The notes beneath the pieces are model-generated. The model was not told the DNA's origin. It saw only the letters and a list, made by a program, of their open reading frames with translations, and did not search any database. A program made the translations under genes and the position numbers. A DNA stretch of 64,000 nucleotides from Elymus sibiricus (taxonomy: Eukaryota > Streptophyta > Magnoliopsida > Poales > Poaceae), in assembly GCA_039707655.1 (NCBI GenBank), contig CM077667.1, positions 416,931,409-416,995,408 of the forward strand, given 5' to 3'. Positions 1 through 11,471 of the stretch are shown here, one piece after another. Position 1 is the stretch's first letter. Every line of letters begins with the position of its first letter.

Positions 1-233
1 GACGCCCATCGATCTCAACACCTACCGGCAGGCACTGCTTAGCCGCAGGGCGCCGACCACCAACGCCAACCTCGTCGGCTGCTTGTGAGGGACCTCGGGG
101 TTCTATTCACGTCCGTGCCTCCACCATGACCGCAAGGTGTTCGACACTTTGCTCGCAAGGTATCATGGACAGTGGAGATGAGTACTTTTTCACAATTTCA
201 TTTGTTCATCGGATGACGAAGACACTGTGGTGG
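1..233 (+). pseudogene. Coding-like remnant cut by an LTR
   Basis: GC-rich sequence with short open stretches. One frame from about 3 to 89 reads TPIDLNTYRQALLSRRAPTT and ends in TGA. From 164 a second stretch starts MDSGDEYFF and, after one frame change, continues with an acidic SSDDEDTVV run that ends exactly where the LTR fragment at 234 begins. Acidic N-termini of this kind are seen in PIF/Harbinger-associated plant proteins, but no catalytic motif is visible. The family is not identified; it is a truncated remnant entering from the left edge of the window. Confidence 0.3.
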
Positions 234-1420
234 TGCTACTTGTAAACTGCGTTGGGTTTTTCCCCGAAGAGAAGAGGAGATGCAGCAAGTAGAGATAAGC
301 ATTTCTCTTAGTGAGAACCAAGGTTATCGAACCAATAGGAGAATCACACAAGTTCCCGTCGTCAGCACCTACACACACAGAATCAAACACTTGCACCCAA
401 CGCAGGCAAGAGGGTTATCAAGCCCCTTGAACTCGTTACTTGCAAGCAATTAAATACTGATAGTTGGATAGATATAAATAGAAAATAAAATAACAGTAAA
501 TAAAAGGCAGCAATATTTTTACGGTTTTAGTAATAATATTTGTGTAGACCCAGGGGCCATAGTTTTCGCTAGAGGCTTCTCTCTCGAAGATAGCATACGG
601 TGGGTAGACAAATTAATGTTGGGCAATTGATAGAAAATCGCATAGTTATGAAATATTTATTCACGACAATTATCATGTATATAGGCATCACGTCCATAAG
701 AAAGTAGACCAACTCCTGCCTGCATCTACTACTATTATTCCACTCATCGACCGTTATCCAGCATGCATCTAGAGTATTAAGTAAAAACAGAGTAACGCTT
801 TGAGCAAGATGACATGATGTAGACAAAGTAAACTCAACTAATATGAATAAACCCCATCGTTTTCTCATTGATGGCAACAATACAATACGTGTCATGTCCC
901 CTTCTATCACTAGGATTGAGCACCGCAAGATTAAACCCATCACAACGCACCACTCCCACTTAAGATAAATCAATCTAGTAGGCCAAACCAAACCGATAGA
1001 TCGGAGAGAAATACGAAGCTATAACAATCATGCATAAAACAATTCAGAGATGACTCAATTAATATTCATGAATAATCTGATCATAAACCCACAATTCATC
1101 GGATCCCAACAAACACACCGCAAAGAAGATTACATCGAATCGATCACAGCGGGAATCACGATGAACTTTGTATTGAAGATCAAAGAGAGAGAGAGCCATC
1201 TAGGTACTAGCTATGGATACGTAGGTCTGTGGTGAAATACTCACACATCACCATGGGAGCAGCAAGGTTGATGTAGAGGCCCTCTGTGATCGACCCCCTC
1301 CGGCAGGGCACCGAACAGGGCTCCAGATGGGCACACGGCAAAACAGAGACTTGCGGCGGTGGAAAAAGTGTTTCGGGAGGCTCTCTAGGGGTTTCCCAAT
1401 ATTAGAGAATTTATAGTGGA
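234..1420 (-). mobile_element. Sabrina/WHAM-type LTR, 3' part, minus strand
   Basis: Read on the minus strand this is the last ~1.2 kb of a Gypsy-type LTR: GC-rich 'CCGCCGCAAGTCTCTGTT' leader, the GGAGGGGG/GATCACAGAGGGCCTCTACATC block, long AT-rich body, and a terminus ending GTAGCA at 234. The first third of the LTR (TGATACG start) is missing; at about 1420 it joins internal retrotransposon sequence directly. It is an inverted, diverged copy of 15387-16610. Assignment to the Sabrina/WHAM group is from memory of Triticeae LTRs. Confidence 0.7.
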
Positions 1421-1969
1421 AGAATTAGGCCAACCTGAACAATCTGTATAGCAATGTTGTGTATTTTTTTTAGCAATTTATCACGTTCTAGCAGAGAACC
1501 AAATTCATGTACTGGGCACAAAAGTTTCTGTTTTTGCACAACATCAATTCTACTATCATCCAAATCAATCCCAAAGGCTTTACTTGGCACAAACACTAAT
1601 TTAAACATATAAACACAATCATTACAGTAGCAATAATCATGTTAACACAACAAGACAGAAAGTACTGGGTTGTCTCCAAGCAAGCTCTTTCTTTATAGCC
1701 ATGAAGATAGGCTTGGGATAATGATGATGCTCACATAAAAGACAAGAATTTAAGCACAAAAAGAGCATCATAAAACATGTGACAAACACATTTAAGTCTA
1801 ATATACTTCCTATGCATAGGCATTTTATAAGCAAACAAATTACCAAGACAAGGAGTGTCTAGCATATGCAAATAGGAAGAATGGAGCATTAACAATTTGA
1901 ACATCAAGAGAGCTAATTGAACATGAAAATTCCTATAACCACATTTGCCTCTCTCATAATAGTTACATG
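1421..1969 (-). mobile_element. Internal non-coding region of Sabrina/WHAM-type element, minus strand
   Basis: On the minus strand this matches the untranslated internal region of the plus-strand element at 4600-5000: both contain a TATGCATAGGAAGT...TTAGACTTAAATGTG stretch, GGAGAC(A/C)ACCCA, and GTGCCAAGTAAAGCCTTTGGGAT. It has no gag or pol. It abuts an LTR body at 1420 without the expected LTR end, so a deletion or recombination joined them. Confidence 0.65.
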
Positions 1970-1971
1970 TA

Positions 1972-2090
1972 CTCCCTCCGTTCCTAAATATAAGTCTTTT
2001 AAGAGATTCCACTATGGACTACATACGGAGCAAAATGGATGAATCTACACTCTAAAGTATGTCTATATACATCCGTATATAGTTCGTAGT
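1972..2090. mobile_element. Stowaway MITE (Thalos-like), truncated
   Basis: Starts CTCCCTCCGTTCCTAAATA after a TA dinucleotide (1970-1971), the standard Stowaway/Tc1-Mariner terminus and TSD in Triticeae. It continues with the familiar internal CTACATACGGAGCAAAATGG and TATACATCCGTATATAG stretches. The right ~40 bp, including the second terminal inverted repeat, is missing: the retrotransposon at 2091 begins there and the missing end is not found on its far side. Confidence 0.8.
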
Positions 2091-3747
2091 TGATACGTCT
2101 CTAACGTATCGATAATTTATGAAGTATTCATGCCATATTCACCTATGTTTACAATACTTTTATATGGTTTTGTTGCACTTTATATGATTTATTGAGAACT
2201 AACCCGGACTGACGCTGTTTTCAACAGAAATTACCGAGGTGTTGTTTTTGTGCAGAAAATGAAAGTTCTCGGAATCGCCCGAAACTTTTTGGTGATTTTT
2301 TCTGGAGGAAATAAACAACATTGGAGCGAAGACCTGCCAGAGGGGGTGTGCCAGTGGGCCACCACGCAACAGGCCGCGCCCCCCTAGGGGCGCGATGAGA
2401 TATGTGGTGGGGACCACGTGGCTCCGTTTGGCGTGATTCCAACGCTGAAAAATCCCATAAATACCAGAAACCCCAGAAATAAAGAGAGACTCCTCGTTCC
2501 GCCGCCGCAACTCTCTGTATCAACGAAAAACCAATCTGGAGGCGTTCCATTACCCTGTCGGAGAGGGTAGATCATCTCTAGTGGCCATCTTCATCATCCC
2601 GGTGGAGGCCATGACGAGGAGGGAGTAGTCCACCCTCGGGGCTGACGGTTTGTACCAGTAGCTATGTGTTCAATCTCTCTCTCTCTCTCGTGTTCTTGAG
2701 ATGGCACGATCTTGATGTATCACGGGCTTTGTTACTATAGTCGGATCATATGATGTTATTCCCTTGCTACCTTGTTGTGATGAATTGAATCTTTACCTTT
2801 GAGATCTCGTTATGTTGGATTGAATATTATGGTTTGAGAACACTTGATGTACGTCTTGCATGGGATACCTGTAGTGACATTGGGGTATTCTATTGATTCA
2901 CTTGATATATGTTGAGGCATCAACTTGCGGATTCCGGTGACCTAGGGGATCTATGCATAGGGGTTGATTGCACGTTTTCATACCACGTTCTCCGATAGAA
3001 ATCTTGGGATACTCCTTGAAGTTCTTTGTGCTGGATTGAATATGATAGATATGAAATTGTTTGATGCATATCGCATAATTTACCCACGGATACTTGAGGT
3101 GACATTGGAGTATCTAGGTGACATTAGGGTTGATTCATATGTATCATTGGTGTTATTCTAGTAGGAACTCTAGGGTTGTTTGTGACACTTATAGGAATAG
3201 CCCAATAGATTGATCGGAAAGAATAACTTTGAGGTTGTTCTACTACCTACACCAATTTCATCTTATTGTTCTGCGCTAGATAGGAACTTTGGAGTGATTC
3301 TTTGTTGCACGTTGACGGATGATCATATGATTCAACTATGTTAGCATTGTTGGGAGATTGCACTAGCGAAATTATGAACCCTAGGCCTTATTTCCAAGCA
3401 TTTATACACCGTTTTGCTCGCTGTTTTACACTTGCTACCTTGCTGTTTTTATATTTTCAGATTACAAAAGCCTATATCTATCATCCATATTGCACTTGTA
3501 TCACCATCTCTTCGCCGAACTAGTGCACCTATACAATTTTCCATTGTATTGGGTGTGTTGGGGACACAAGAGATTTCTTGTATTCGATTCCAGGGTTGCT
3601 TGAGAAAGACAATCTTCATCCTACACCTCCCACGGATTGATAAACCTTAGGTCATCCACTTGAGGGAAAATTTCTACTATCCTACAAAACTCTGCGCTTG
3701 GAGGCCCAACACGAGTCTACAAGAATAAAGTTGCGTAGTAGACATCA
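2091..3747 (+). repeat. 5' LTR (1657 bp) of the element at 2091-10964
   Basis: Begins TGATACGTCTCTAACG and ends GTAGACATCA. Its middle holds the GC-rich leader typical of these LTRs, with a CCGCCGCAACTCTCTGTAT stretch followed by GGAGGCGTTCC, then a long AT-rich part. It is paired with 9328-10964; many substitutions and small indels separate the two, far more than in the three elements of the 30-58 kb nest, so this insertion is clearly older. Confidence 0.85.
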
Positions 3748-3757
3748 AGCTCTTTTC

Positions 3758-3775
3758 TGGCGCCGTTGCCGGGGA
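3758..3775 (+). promoter_or_regulatory. Primer-binding site, tRNA-Asp type
   Basis: TGGCGCCGTTGCCGGGGA, 10 bases after the LTR end. It is the reverse complement of the 3' end (with CCA) of plant tRNA-Asp, which primes minus-strand DNA synthesis in many plant Gypsy elements. Confidence 0.8.
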
Positions 3776-3878
3776 GGTGAGTGCTTGAAGGTATATCTTT
3801 AGATCTTGCAATTAAATCTTTTAGTTTCTTGTTTTTCACTAGTTTGGTTTTATAAAAGAAAACTACAAAATAAATATA

Positions 3879-4601
3879 ATGGATCCTCACCCACTTGCTA
3901 ATCTTTTCAAAAGACCCGATTATGTTGGAACAATTGCTAGTGAGAGTTCACTTGATTATCTTTATGAGGTCTTGCTTGAAAATCATGAATCTAAAAATTG
4001 TGAAATTTATAAAGTGATTCATCATAGTTCCTTGAATGAAAAGCATGATAGCTATATTGCTAGTATGAATTCTCTGAATATCCATGATGCTAATGATATG
4101 CAAAGCCACAAGCTTGGGGACGCTATGTTTGATGAAGATGATATTTTTAGTCCCCCAAGTTTTGATGAGCAAATTTATTATGATGATGGCATGCCTCCTA
4201 TCTATGATGATTATGATGATGACATGTATGCTATAAGGAATAATTATAACTGTGAAACTTACCATCATGATTTTAATATTCAATATGGTTATGCCAATCA
4301 AGTGTCTCATGATAGCTATTTTGTTGAGTTTGCTCCCACCACAATGAATGAGAAGAAAATTGCTTATGTGGAGAGTAATAAATTTTCTATGCTTGTAGAT
4401 CATGAAAAGAATGCTTTATGTGATAGTTATATTGTTGAATTCCTTCATGATGCTACTGAAATTTATTATGAGGGAGGAACATATGCTTGTAGGAGTTGCA
4501 ATAATATCAAGTTTCCTCTCTATGTGTTGAAAGTTTTAATGTTATGCTTGTTTTGCCTTCCTATGCTAGTTGATTCTTGCTCACAAAATCCCTATGCATA
4601 G
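3879..4601 (+). CDS. Acidic 240-aa ORF of the non-autonomous retrotransposon
   Basis: An ATG ORF 131 bases downstream of the LTR end, starting MDPHPLANLFKRPDY. It is rich in Asp, Glu and Tyr, with a DDYDDDMY run near residues 110-117, and ends in a short hydrophobic stretch (YVLKVLMLCLFCLPMLV, about residues 213-229) that could be one membrane segment or chance. No gag zinc knuckle, protease or polymerase motif is present. Proteins starting this way recur in Sabrina/WHAM-type elements of Triticeae (from memory) and have no established function. The frame is intact, unlike most ORFs in these elements. Confidence 0.55.
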   Translation: MDPHPLANLFKRPDYVGTIASESSLDYLYEVLLENHESKNCEIYKVIHHSSLNEKHDSYIASMNSLNIHDANDMQSHKLGDAMFDEDDIFSPPSFDEQIYYDDGMPPIYDDYDDDMYAIRNNYNCETYHHDFNIQYGYANQVSHDSYFVEFAPTTMNEKKIAYVESNKFSMLVDHEKNALCDSYIVEFLHDATEIYYEGGTYACRSCNNIKFPLYVLKVLMLCLFCLPMLVDSCSQNPYA

Positions 4602-5490
4602 GAAGTGTGTTAGACTTAAATGTGCTTGTCATTAGATTCATGATGCTCTCTTGCATGTTTTAATTACTATTCCTATATGAGCATCATTGAAATCATCATG
4701 CCTAGCGAAAAGGCATTAAAGAAAAGCGCTTGTTGGGAGACCACCCAACACTTTTACTTTCTGTTTTTGTGTGTCACATGATTAAGCTACTGTAGTAATC
4801 ATGTTTTGTGCCTTTTATTTCAATAATGTGCCAAGTAAAGCCTTTGGGATAGTATGGATACTTGTTCATTTGATTCTGTGAAAAAACAAAAACTTTTGTC
4901 TCCAGTAAAGAATTTCTCTGATTTTACTGAAGCGTCAAAAAATTCTGAAATTTTTATACAGTATTTATATGCAAATTTTATAAGTTTTCCTAATTTTTCA
5001 GAAGTTTTAGAGACAGGGAAGTATGGCTATGCTACAGATCTTCACAGACTGTTCTGTTTTTGACAGATTCTGTTTTGCATGCATAGTTTGCTTGTTTTAG
5101 TGTTCCCATAGCTTATATTCAGTGATATAAATTATGTGAATGGTATAATACAGTAGGTATTATGTGAGAACAATTATGAATCTTGTCTTGACAGTACCTA
5201 AGTGAATGATCTTTATTTATTATACTAACCCATCTCACGAAGTTCCGTTAAGTTTTGTGTGATTGAAGTTTTCAAGTTTTGGGTGAGACACCGATATGAG
5301 GATAATAAGGAGTGATAAGAACCTAAGCTTGGGGAGACTCAAGCGCCTAAGCTTGGGGATGCCCCGGAAGGCATCCCCTCTTTCGTCTTCAACACTATCG
5401 GTATATCTTACTTAGAGCTATATTTTTATTCGTCACATAATATGTGTTTTGCTTGGAGCGTAATTTTATTTTGTTTTTCTATGTTATATG
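4602..5490 (+). other. Non-coding internal region of the element
   Basis: AT-rich untranslated sequence after the ORF. Near 5330-5390 it has AAGCTTGGGGA-type purine tracts and a short hairpin (GGATGCCCCGGAAGGCATCCC overlaps one copy). No coding signal is seen. Confidence 0.6.
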
Positions 5491-8470
5491 TTATTTATAA
5501 TCTTGGTTTTCAATAAAAAGTTTCAAGAATTGCCTTTAGGATGCTTGAATTTTCATATTTTACTAGAACGTGGAAAGTTTCTGAAATTTTTACACAGTAT
5601 TGTCATATAAAATATTTAGCATGTCCTAAATTTTCAAAATTTTTAGAGATACATAAGTGCACTTTCTAAATTAATTTCTACAGACTGTCCTGTTTAGACA
5701 GATTGCTGTCATAGTTTTGTTATCTACTTCTCCGATGGTTTTCATGACTTATATTGGTAAATATAAATTGTGGAAACGATAGAAAACAGTAGATGATGTT
5801 TGAAAATTATTGTGCAACTTGTCTTGGCATTACATGAAGTATGGATTTATTCTTATGTGTACTAACTTATCTCACGAGTTCTTTTCGAGTTTTGTGTGGA
5901 TGAAGTTTTTGAGAATAGGTGAAACCATGATATGAGAGGATTGAACAAGATAAAAAAGCTCAAGCTTGTGGATGCCCAAGGCACCCCAAGTAAATATTTC
6001 AAGAAGTCTCAAGCATCTAAGCTTGGGGATGCTACGCATCCCACCTCTCTTCATCAACGATTATCGGTTAGCCTATGTTGAGCCTAAATTTTTATTTGTC
6101 CACATGATATGTGCTATTCTTGGAGTGCTATTTTTCTTTTACTTGCTGTTTAAATAAAATACTCATATCTAAAAATATTTATTGAAAGAGAGAGCCCTCA
6201 CATAGCTGCTTGATTGTTTACCTACTCATTGATCTTCACATATATGTTTTGAGAGTAGTTTGAGGTTTACTCATGTGCTTCACTTATATCCAGAGAGTAA
6301 ATTGTGAATGAATTGAATATCATAAATATGAAATTATCAATGTGCTTTATTCTTAGTAGTAGCTAAACATCTGGTTTATAAAGTAAAATCTATTGAAGTT
6401 TGACAATCATCAAATTGGCCATACAAGCAATTCATGAATGATTAGTATAAGAAAGAGAACTTTCACATATAAATATATTATCTTGGACACCTTTTATGAT
6501 TGTGAATACCCATCCATTATTTTCAACCTTGATCAAATAGTTGAAGTTGGACAAGGAAGACAAAGTAATGGTTATGTTTGGGTATATTTGCATAGAAGTT
6601 ATAATGTTATGGATCCTCCAACATGTGGTGCTTGTTTAGAACCTTTTGCTAGCGAAAACTTCGTACTAAGTAGAGATACTACTTGTGCATCCAAATCCTT
6701 GAGCCAAGTTTCTTTCATGATAGTCCACCATACCTACCTATATATGGTATTTCACTATCATTCTAAGTAAATTTGCATGTGCCACCTCTAAACATTCAAA
6801 TAAACATCCATTTTGTGTGCTCGTACCGCTCATGGAGCGACGGGGCGGTCATTATCTTCCATGCTAAGCGAGTTATTCTCGAGATGAGTGTTTATTCACT
6901 TGTCTTTGCACGAGAGAGGCTGGTAAAAAGGATTCCCAGTCCTGCATAACACAAAATAAATATTTGCTTGCTGTTATTTATAATCTTGTTTTTCAATAAA
7001 AAGTTCCAAGAATTGCTTTTAGGATGCTTGAATTGCATGTTTGATGGGTGCTGTGTAAAAACAGAAACTTTTGCTGTAGTGTTTGAATTTTCATATTTTA
7101 CTGGAATGTGGAAAGTTCTGAAATTTTTACATAGTATTCTCATATAAATTCTTTATCATGTCCTAAAGTTTCATAATTTTAGAGATACAGAAGTGCACTT
7201 TGTAAATTAATTGCTACAGACTGTCCTGTTTAGACAGATTGATGTCATAGTTTTGTTATCTACTTCTCCGATGGTTTTCATGACTTATATTGGTAGATAT
7301 AAATTTTGGAAATGATAGTATACAGTAGATAATTTTTGAAAATTATTATGCAACTTGTCTTGGCAGTACATAAAGTGTTGATTAATTTTTATGTGCACTA
7401 ACCTATCTCACGAGTTCTTTCCAAGTTTTGTGTGGATGAAGTTTTTGAGACTTAGGTGAAACCGGGATATGAGAGGATTGAACGAGATACAAAAGCTCAA
7501 GCTTGGGGATGCCCAAGGCACCCCAAGTAAATATTTCAAGAAGTCTCAAGCATCTAAGCTTGGGGATGCTACGCATCCCACCTCTCTTCGTCAACTATCG
7601 GTTAGCCTATGTTGAGCCTAAATTTTTATTCGTTCACATGATATGTGCTATTCTTGGAGTGCTATTTTTGTTTAGTTTGCTGTTTGAATAAAATACTCAT
7701 ATCTGAAAATCATTATTGAGAGAGAGAGAGAGAGTCCTCACATAGCTACTTTGTTATTTGACTACTCATTGAGCTTCACTTATATCTTTTGAGAGTAGTT
7801 CGAAATTGACTCTTGTGCTTCACTTATATCCTGAGAGTAAACGTTGAATGAATTGAATGTCATAAATATGAAATTATATATGCTTCATATTCTTGTCCCA
7901 TGGGGAGTAGTGACTTCACATACTAGGAGTATAAGCGGTAAAATTTGTTGGAAGTTAGCAAACATAGCATTGGCCATTTAAACAATTCATGAAAGAATAT
8001 TGAAGGAATAGAGGTTTCACATATAAATACACTATCTTGGACATCTTCTATGATTGTGAACCCCCATTAATTATTTCAAAACTTGATCAAGTAGTTGACG
8101 TTGGACAAGGAAGACAATGTAATGGTTATGTTTGTTTATATTCACGTAGCAGTTATATTGTCATGGATCCTCTAACATGTGATGCTTGTTTAGAGCCTTT
8201 TGCTAGCCAAAAATTTGTACTAAGTAGAAATAATACTTGTGCATCCTAATCCTTGAGCCAAGTTTCTTCCATGAGAGTCCACCATACCTACCTATATATG
8301 GTATTTCACTGCCATTCCAAGTAAATTTTCATGTGCCACCTCTAAACATTCAAATAAACATCCGTTTTGTGTGCTCGTACCGCTCATGGAGCAACGGGGC
8401 GGTCATTATCTTCCATGCTAAGCGGGTTATTCTCAGGATGGTAAAAAGGATGCCCAGTCCTGCATAATAC
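5491..8470 (+). repeat. Two tandem diverged copies of a ~1.5-kb internal segment
   Basis: The segment from TTATTTATAATCTTG (5491) to about 6975 is repeated from 6976 to about 8470. Matching landmarks include TCCGATGGTTTTCATGACTT (5732 and 7268), CTCAAGCATCTAAGCTTGGG (6010 and 7546), ACATGTG(G/A)TGCTTGTTTAGA (6621 and 8176), and the GTGTGCTCGTACCGCTCATG block (6815 and 8368). Each copy has its own small indels, so the duplication is not recent. Each carries AAGCTTGGGGATG purine-rich motifs resembling the element's polypurine tract. Confidence 0.8.
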
Positions 8471-9313
8471 AAAAATAAATAAACAAGAACTCCCCCTAGA
8501 AAGATGATTGTTTGGATGGTACCCGTGGATACGGCTAGCCATGGAATGTGTTTGAATGGTGGAGGGGGAGTAAAATTTCAATTCTATTTGGGAACCGTCA
8601 ATAATGTGATTAGCATGGAAGATATTGAAATCTCTTGTCGTGACGTTGACAGGAAAGGCACACCACCCAAAATATATTCATCTCTGTTTTAAGCAATGAG
8701 CTCGGGCACCTCTACAAATCCCTGCTTCCCTCTGCGAAGGGTCTATCTTTTACTTTTCATGTTGAGTCAACTTCTTATTCCAATCTATTAATTCTTTAGT
8801 TGGCAAGCATCATGTGGTGGGGAAAGATCCAGATACATATATCTAGTTGAATATAGGTGATCATGATTCATTATTTGTTGACATTATCCCCGAGATAAAT
8901 AAGTTGGGAGGCGAAACATTAAGCCCCTATCTTCCTATGTGTTTAACTGAAACTATTTGTTCTAAAAATATGCTTTGAGTGTCAGCAATCATGGAAGATT
9001 AAATGATAGTTGAGTATGTGGAATTTGCTAAACCAAAGCTCTTACATAGACCCTTCCTGAAAATAAGATGAATTGTAATTGTTTGATGACTGAAAACATA
9101 GTTTGCTAGTTTTCAAGAAAGTTTATGGTCTATACTTTAAGATGTGAATAACTTGCTACTTGATTATGAGAAGTTCTATGAGAAATACTTGCTGGTTTTG
9201 ATGCTAGAAAAGTGGCTGAAATTATTCTTGATCAATATTATACATTATGCTAGCATTCACGCTTCATAAATTACTTCTTTTATGATTTACCTACTCAAGG
9301 ACGAGTAGGAATT
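8471..9313 (+). other. Non-coding 3' internal region of the element
   Basis: AT-rich sequence with no convincing ORF. It ends with ACTCAAGGACGAGTAGGAAT just before the polypurine tract, a stretch that also appears inverted at 11484-11505 in the minus-strand relative. Confidence 0.6.
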
Positions 9314-9327
9314 AAGCTTGGGGATGC
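9314..9327 (+). promoter_or_regulatory. Polypurine tract
   Basis: AAGCTTGGGGATGC immediately before the TGATAC start of the 3' LTR; the usual plus-strand primer position. Confidence 0.75.
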
Positions 9328-10964
9328 TGATACATCTCCAACGTATCGATAATTTTTGAAGTATTCATGCCATATTTGCCTATGTTTACAATACTTTTAT
9401 ATGGTTTTGATGCACTTTATATGAATTATTTAGAACTAACCCGGACTGACGCTATTTTCAGCAGAATTACCATGGTGTTGTTTTTGTGCAGAAAATGAAA
9501 ATTCTCGGAATCGCCCGAAACTTTTTGATGATTTTTTCTGGAGGAAATAAGCAATATTGGAGCGAAGAACCACCGGAGGGGAGCCACCCATGGGGCACAA
9601 GCCATCAGGGTGCGGCCCTGGGGGGTCGCTCCCTGATAGCTTGTGGGGCCCACGTGGCTCCGTTGCGCGTGATTCCAACGCTGAAAAATCCTATAAATCC
9701 CAGAAATAAAGAGAGACCCTCCGCTCTGTCGCCGCAACTCTCTGTATCGATGAAAAACCAATCTGGAGCCTTTCCAGTACCCTGCCGGAGAGGGCAATCA
9801 TCATCCGGTGGCCATCTTCATCATCCCGGCGGAGGCCATGACGAGGAGGGAGTAATTCACCCTCGGGGTTGAGGGTATGTACTAGTAGCTATGTGTTCAA
9901 TCTCTCTCTCCTGTTCTTGAGATGTCATGATCTTTATGTATCACGGGCTTTGTTAATATAGTCGGATCATATGATGTTATTCCCTTGCTACCTTGTTGTG
10001 ATGAATTGAATCTTTACCATTGAGATTTTGTTATGTCGGATTGAATATTGGATTGGAGATCACTTGATAAATGTATTGCATGTGGATACCCGTGGTGATA
10101 ATGGGGTGTTCTATTGGTTCACTTGATGTATGTTTTGGTACTCAACTTGCGGATTCCCGAGGTGACATTGGGGTAATCTATGCATAGGGGTTAATACACG
10201 TTCTTGTCCTACGTTCTCCGATAGAAATCTTGGGGTGCTCCTTGAAGTTCTTTGTATTGGATTGAATATGATAGATCTGAAATTGTTTGATGCATGTCGC
10301 ATAATTTACCCACGGATACTTGAGATGACATTGAGTATCTAGGTGACATTAGGGTGGATTGATATGTGTCATTGGTGTTATTTTAGTACGAACTCTAGGG
10401 CTGTTTGTGACACTTATAGGAATAGCTCAAAAGATTGATCGGAAAGAATAACTTTGAGGTGGTTGTACTACCTACGCCAATTTCATCTTATTGTTCTCCG
10501 CTAGATAGGAACTTTGGAGTGATTCTTTGTTGCACGTTGAGGGATGATCATATGATTCAACTATGTTAGCATTGTTGGGAGATTGCACTAGTGAAAGTAT
10601 GAACCCTAGGCCTTATTTCTAAGCATTTATACAACATTTTGCTCGCTGTTTTCCACTTGTTACCTTGCTGTTTTTATATTTTCAGATTACAAAAACCTAT
10701 ATCTACACCCATATTGCACTTGTATCACCATCTCTTCGCCGAACTAGTGCACCTATACAATTTACCATGGGAGTGTTGGGGACACAAGAGATTTCTTGTA
10801 TTTGATTGCAGGATTGTTTGAGAGAGACCATCTTCATCCTACACCTCCCACGGATTGATAAACCTTAGGTCATCCACTTGAGGGGAAAATGCTACTGTCC
10901 TACAAAACTCTGCGCTTGGAGGCCCAATGGAGTCTACAAGAATAAAGTTGGGTAGTAGACATCA
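9328..10964 (+). repeat. 3' LTR (1637 bp) of the element at 2091-10964
   Basis: TGATACATCTCCAACG...GTAGACATCA. It is colinear with the 5' LTR and diverged from it by substitutions and indels. After its last base the sequence switches directly into a minus-strand LTR fragment of a related family. Confidence 0.85.
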
Positions 10965-11471
10965 GCCCTCCGTGATCGATCCCCCCTCCGACAAGGCACC
11001 GGAACAGGGCTCCAGATGGGCACACGGCGGAACAAAGACTTGCGGCGGCAGAAAAAGTATTTTGGCTGGATCTCAGGTGTTTTCCCGATTTTAGAGAATA
11101 TATGGAGGCCGAATTAGGTCACGAGGCCGTGGGAGGTGGCCCCAAGCCATCAGGGCGCGACCACCCCCCTGGGCGCGCCCTGTTGGATTGGTGCTACCCC
11201 GTGTTGACTCCGGTCTCCCTCCGAAGCTTCTAGGTCTTACTTTTGTCCAGAAAAAATCATCAAAAAGTTTCGTGGCATTTGGACTTTGTTTGGTACAGTA
11301 TTCTGAAAGGCCAAAACAAGCAGAAAACAACAACTGGCACTGGGCACTAGGTTAACAGGTTAGTTCACAAAAATGATATAAAACAAACTATAAATACATA
11401 TAAAGTATCCAAGAATGATAATGTAGTAGCATGGAGCAATCAAAAATTATAGATACGTTGCAGACGTATCA
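10965..11471 (-). mobile_element. Sabrina-type LTR, 5' part, minus strand
   Basis: On the minus strand it begins TGATACGTCTGCAACG at 11471, adjacent to a polypurine tract (AAGCTTGGGGAT, 11472-11483), so it is the start of the 3' LTR of a minus-strand element. It runs to 10965 (...CACGGAGGGC), where the plus-strand element cuts it off. The missing LTR remainder is not adjacent on the other side of that element. Confidence 0.75.

Larger units (their letters stand above)
2091..10964 (+). mobile_element. Non-autonomous Sabrina/WHAM-type Gypsy LTR retrotransposon
   Basis: An 8.9-kb element with two LTRs (2091-3747 and 9328-10964), both TGATAC(G/A)TCTC...GTAGACATCA, a primer-binding site at 3758 and a polypurine tract at 9314. 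The only ORF is the acidic 240-aa protein at 3879; no protease, reverse transcriptase or integrase is visible, so it would depend on a relative for movement. The 5-bp flanks (GTAGT left, GCCCT right) do not match, and the left flank is half a MITE whose other half is absent. The element's ends therefore probably come from recombination rather than one clean insertion. Confidence 0.8.
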
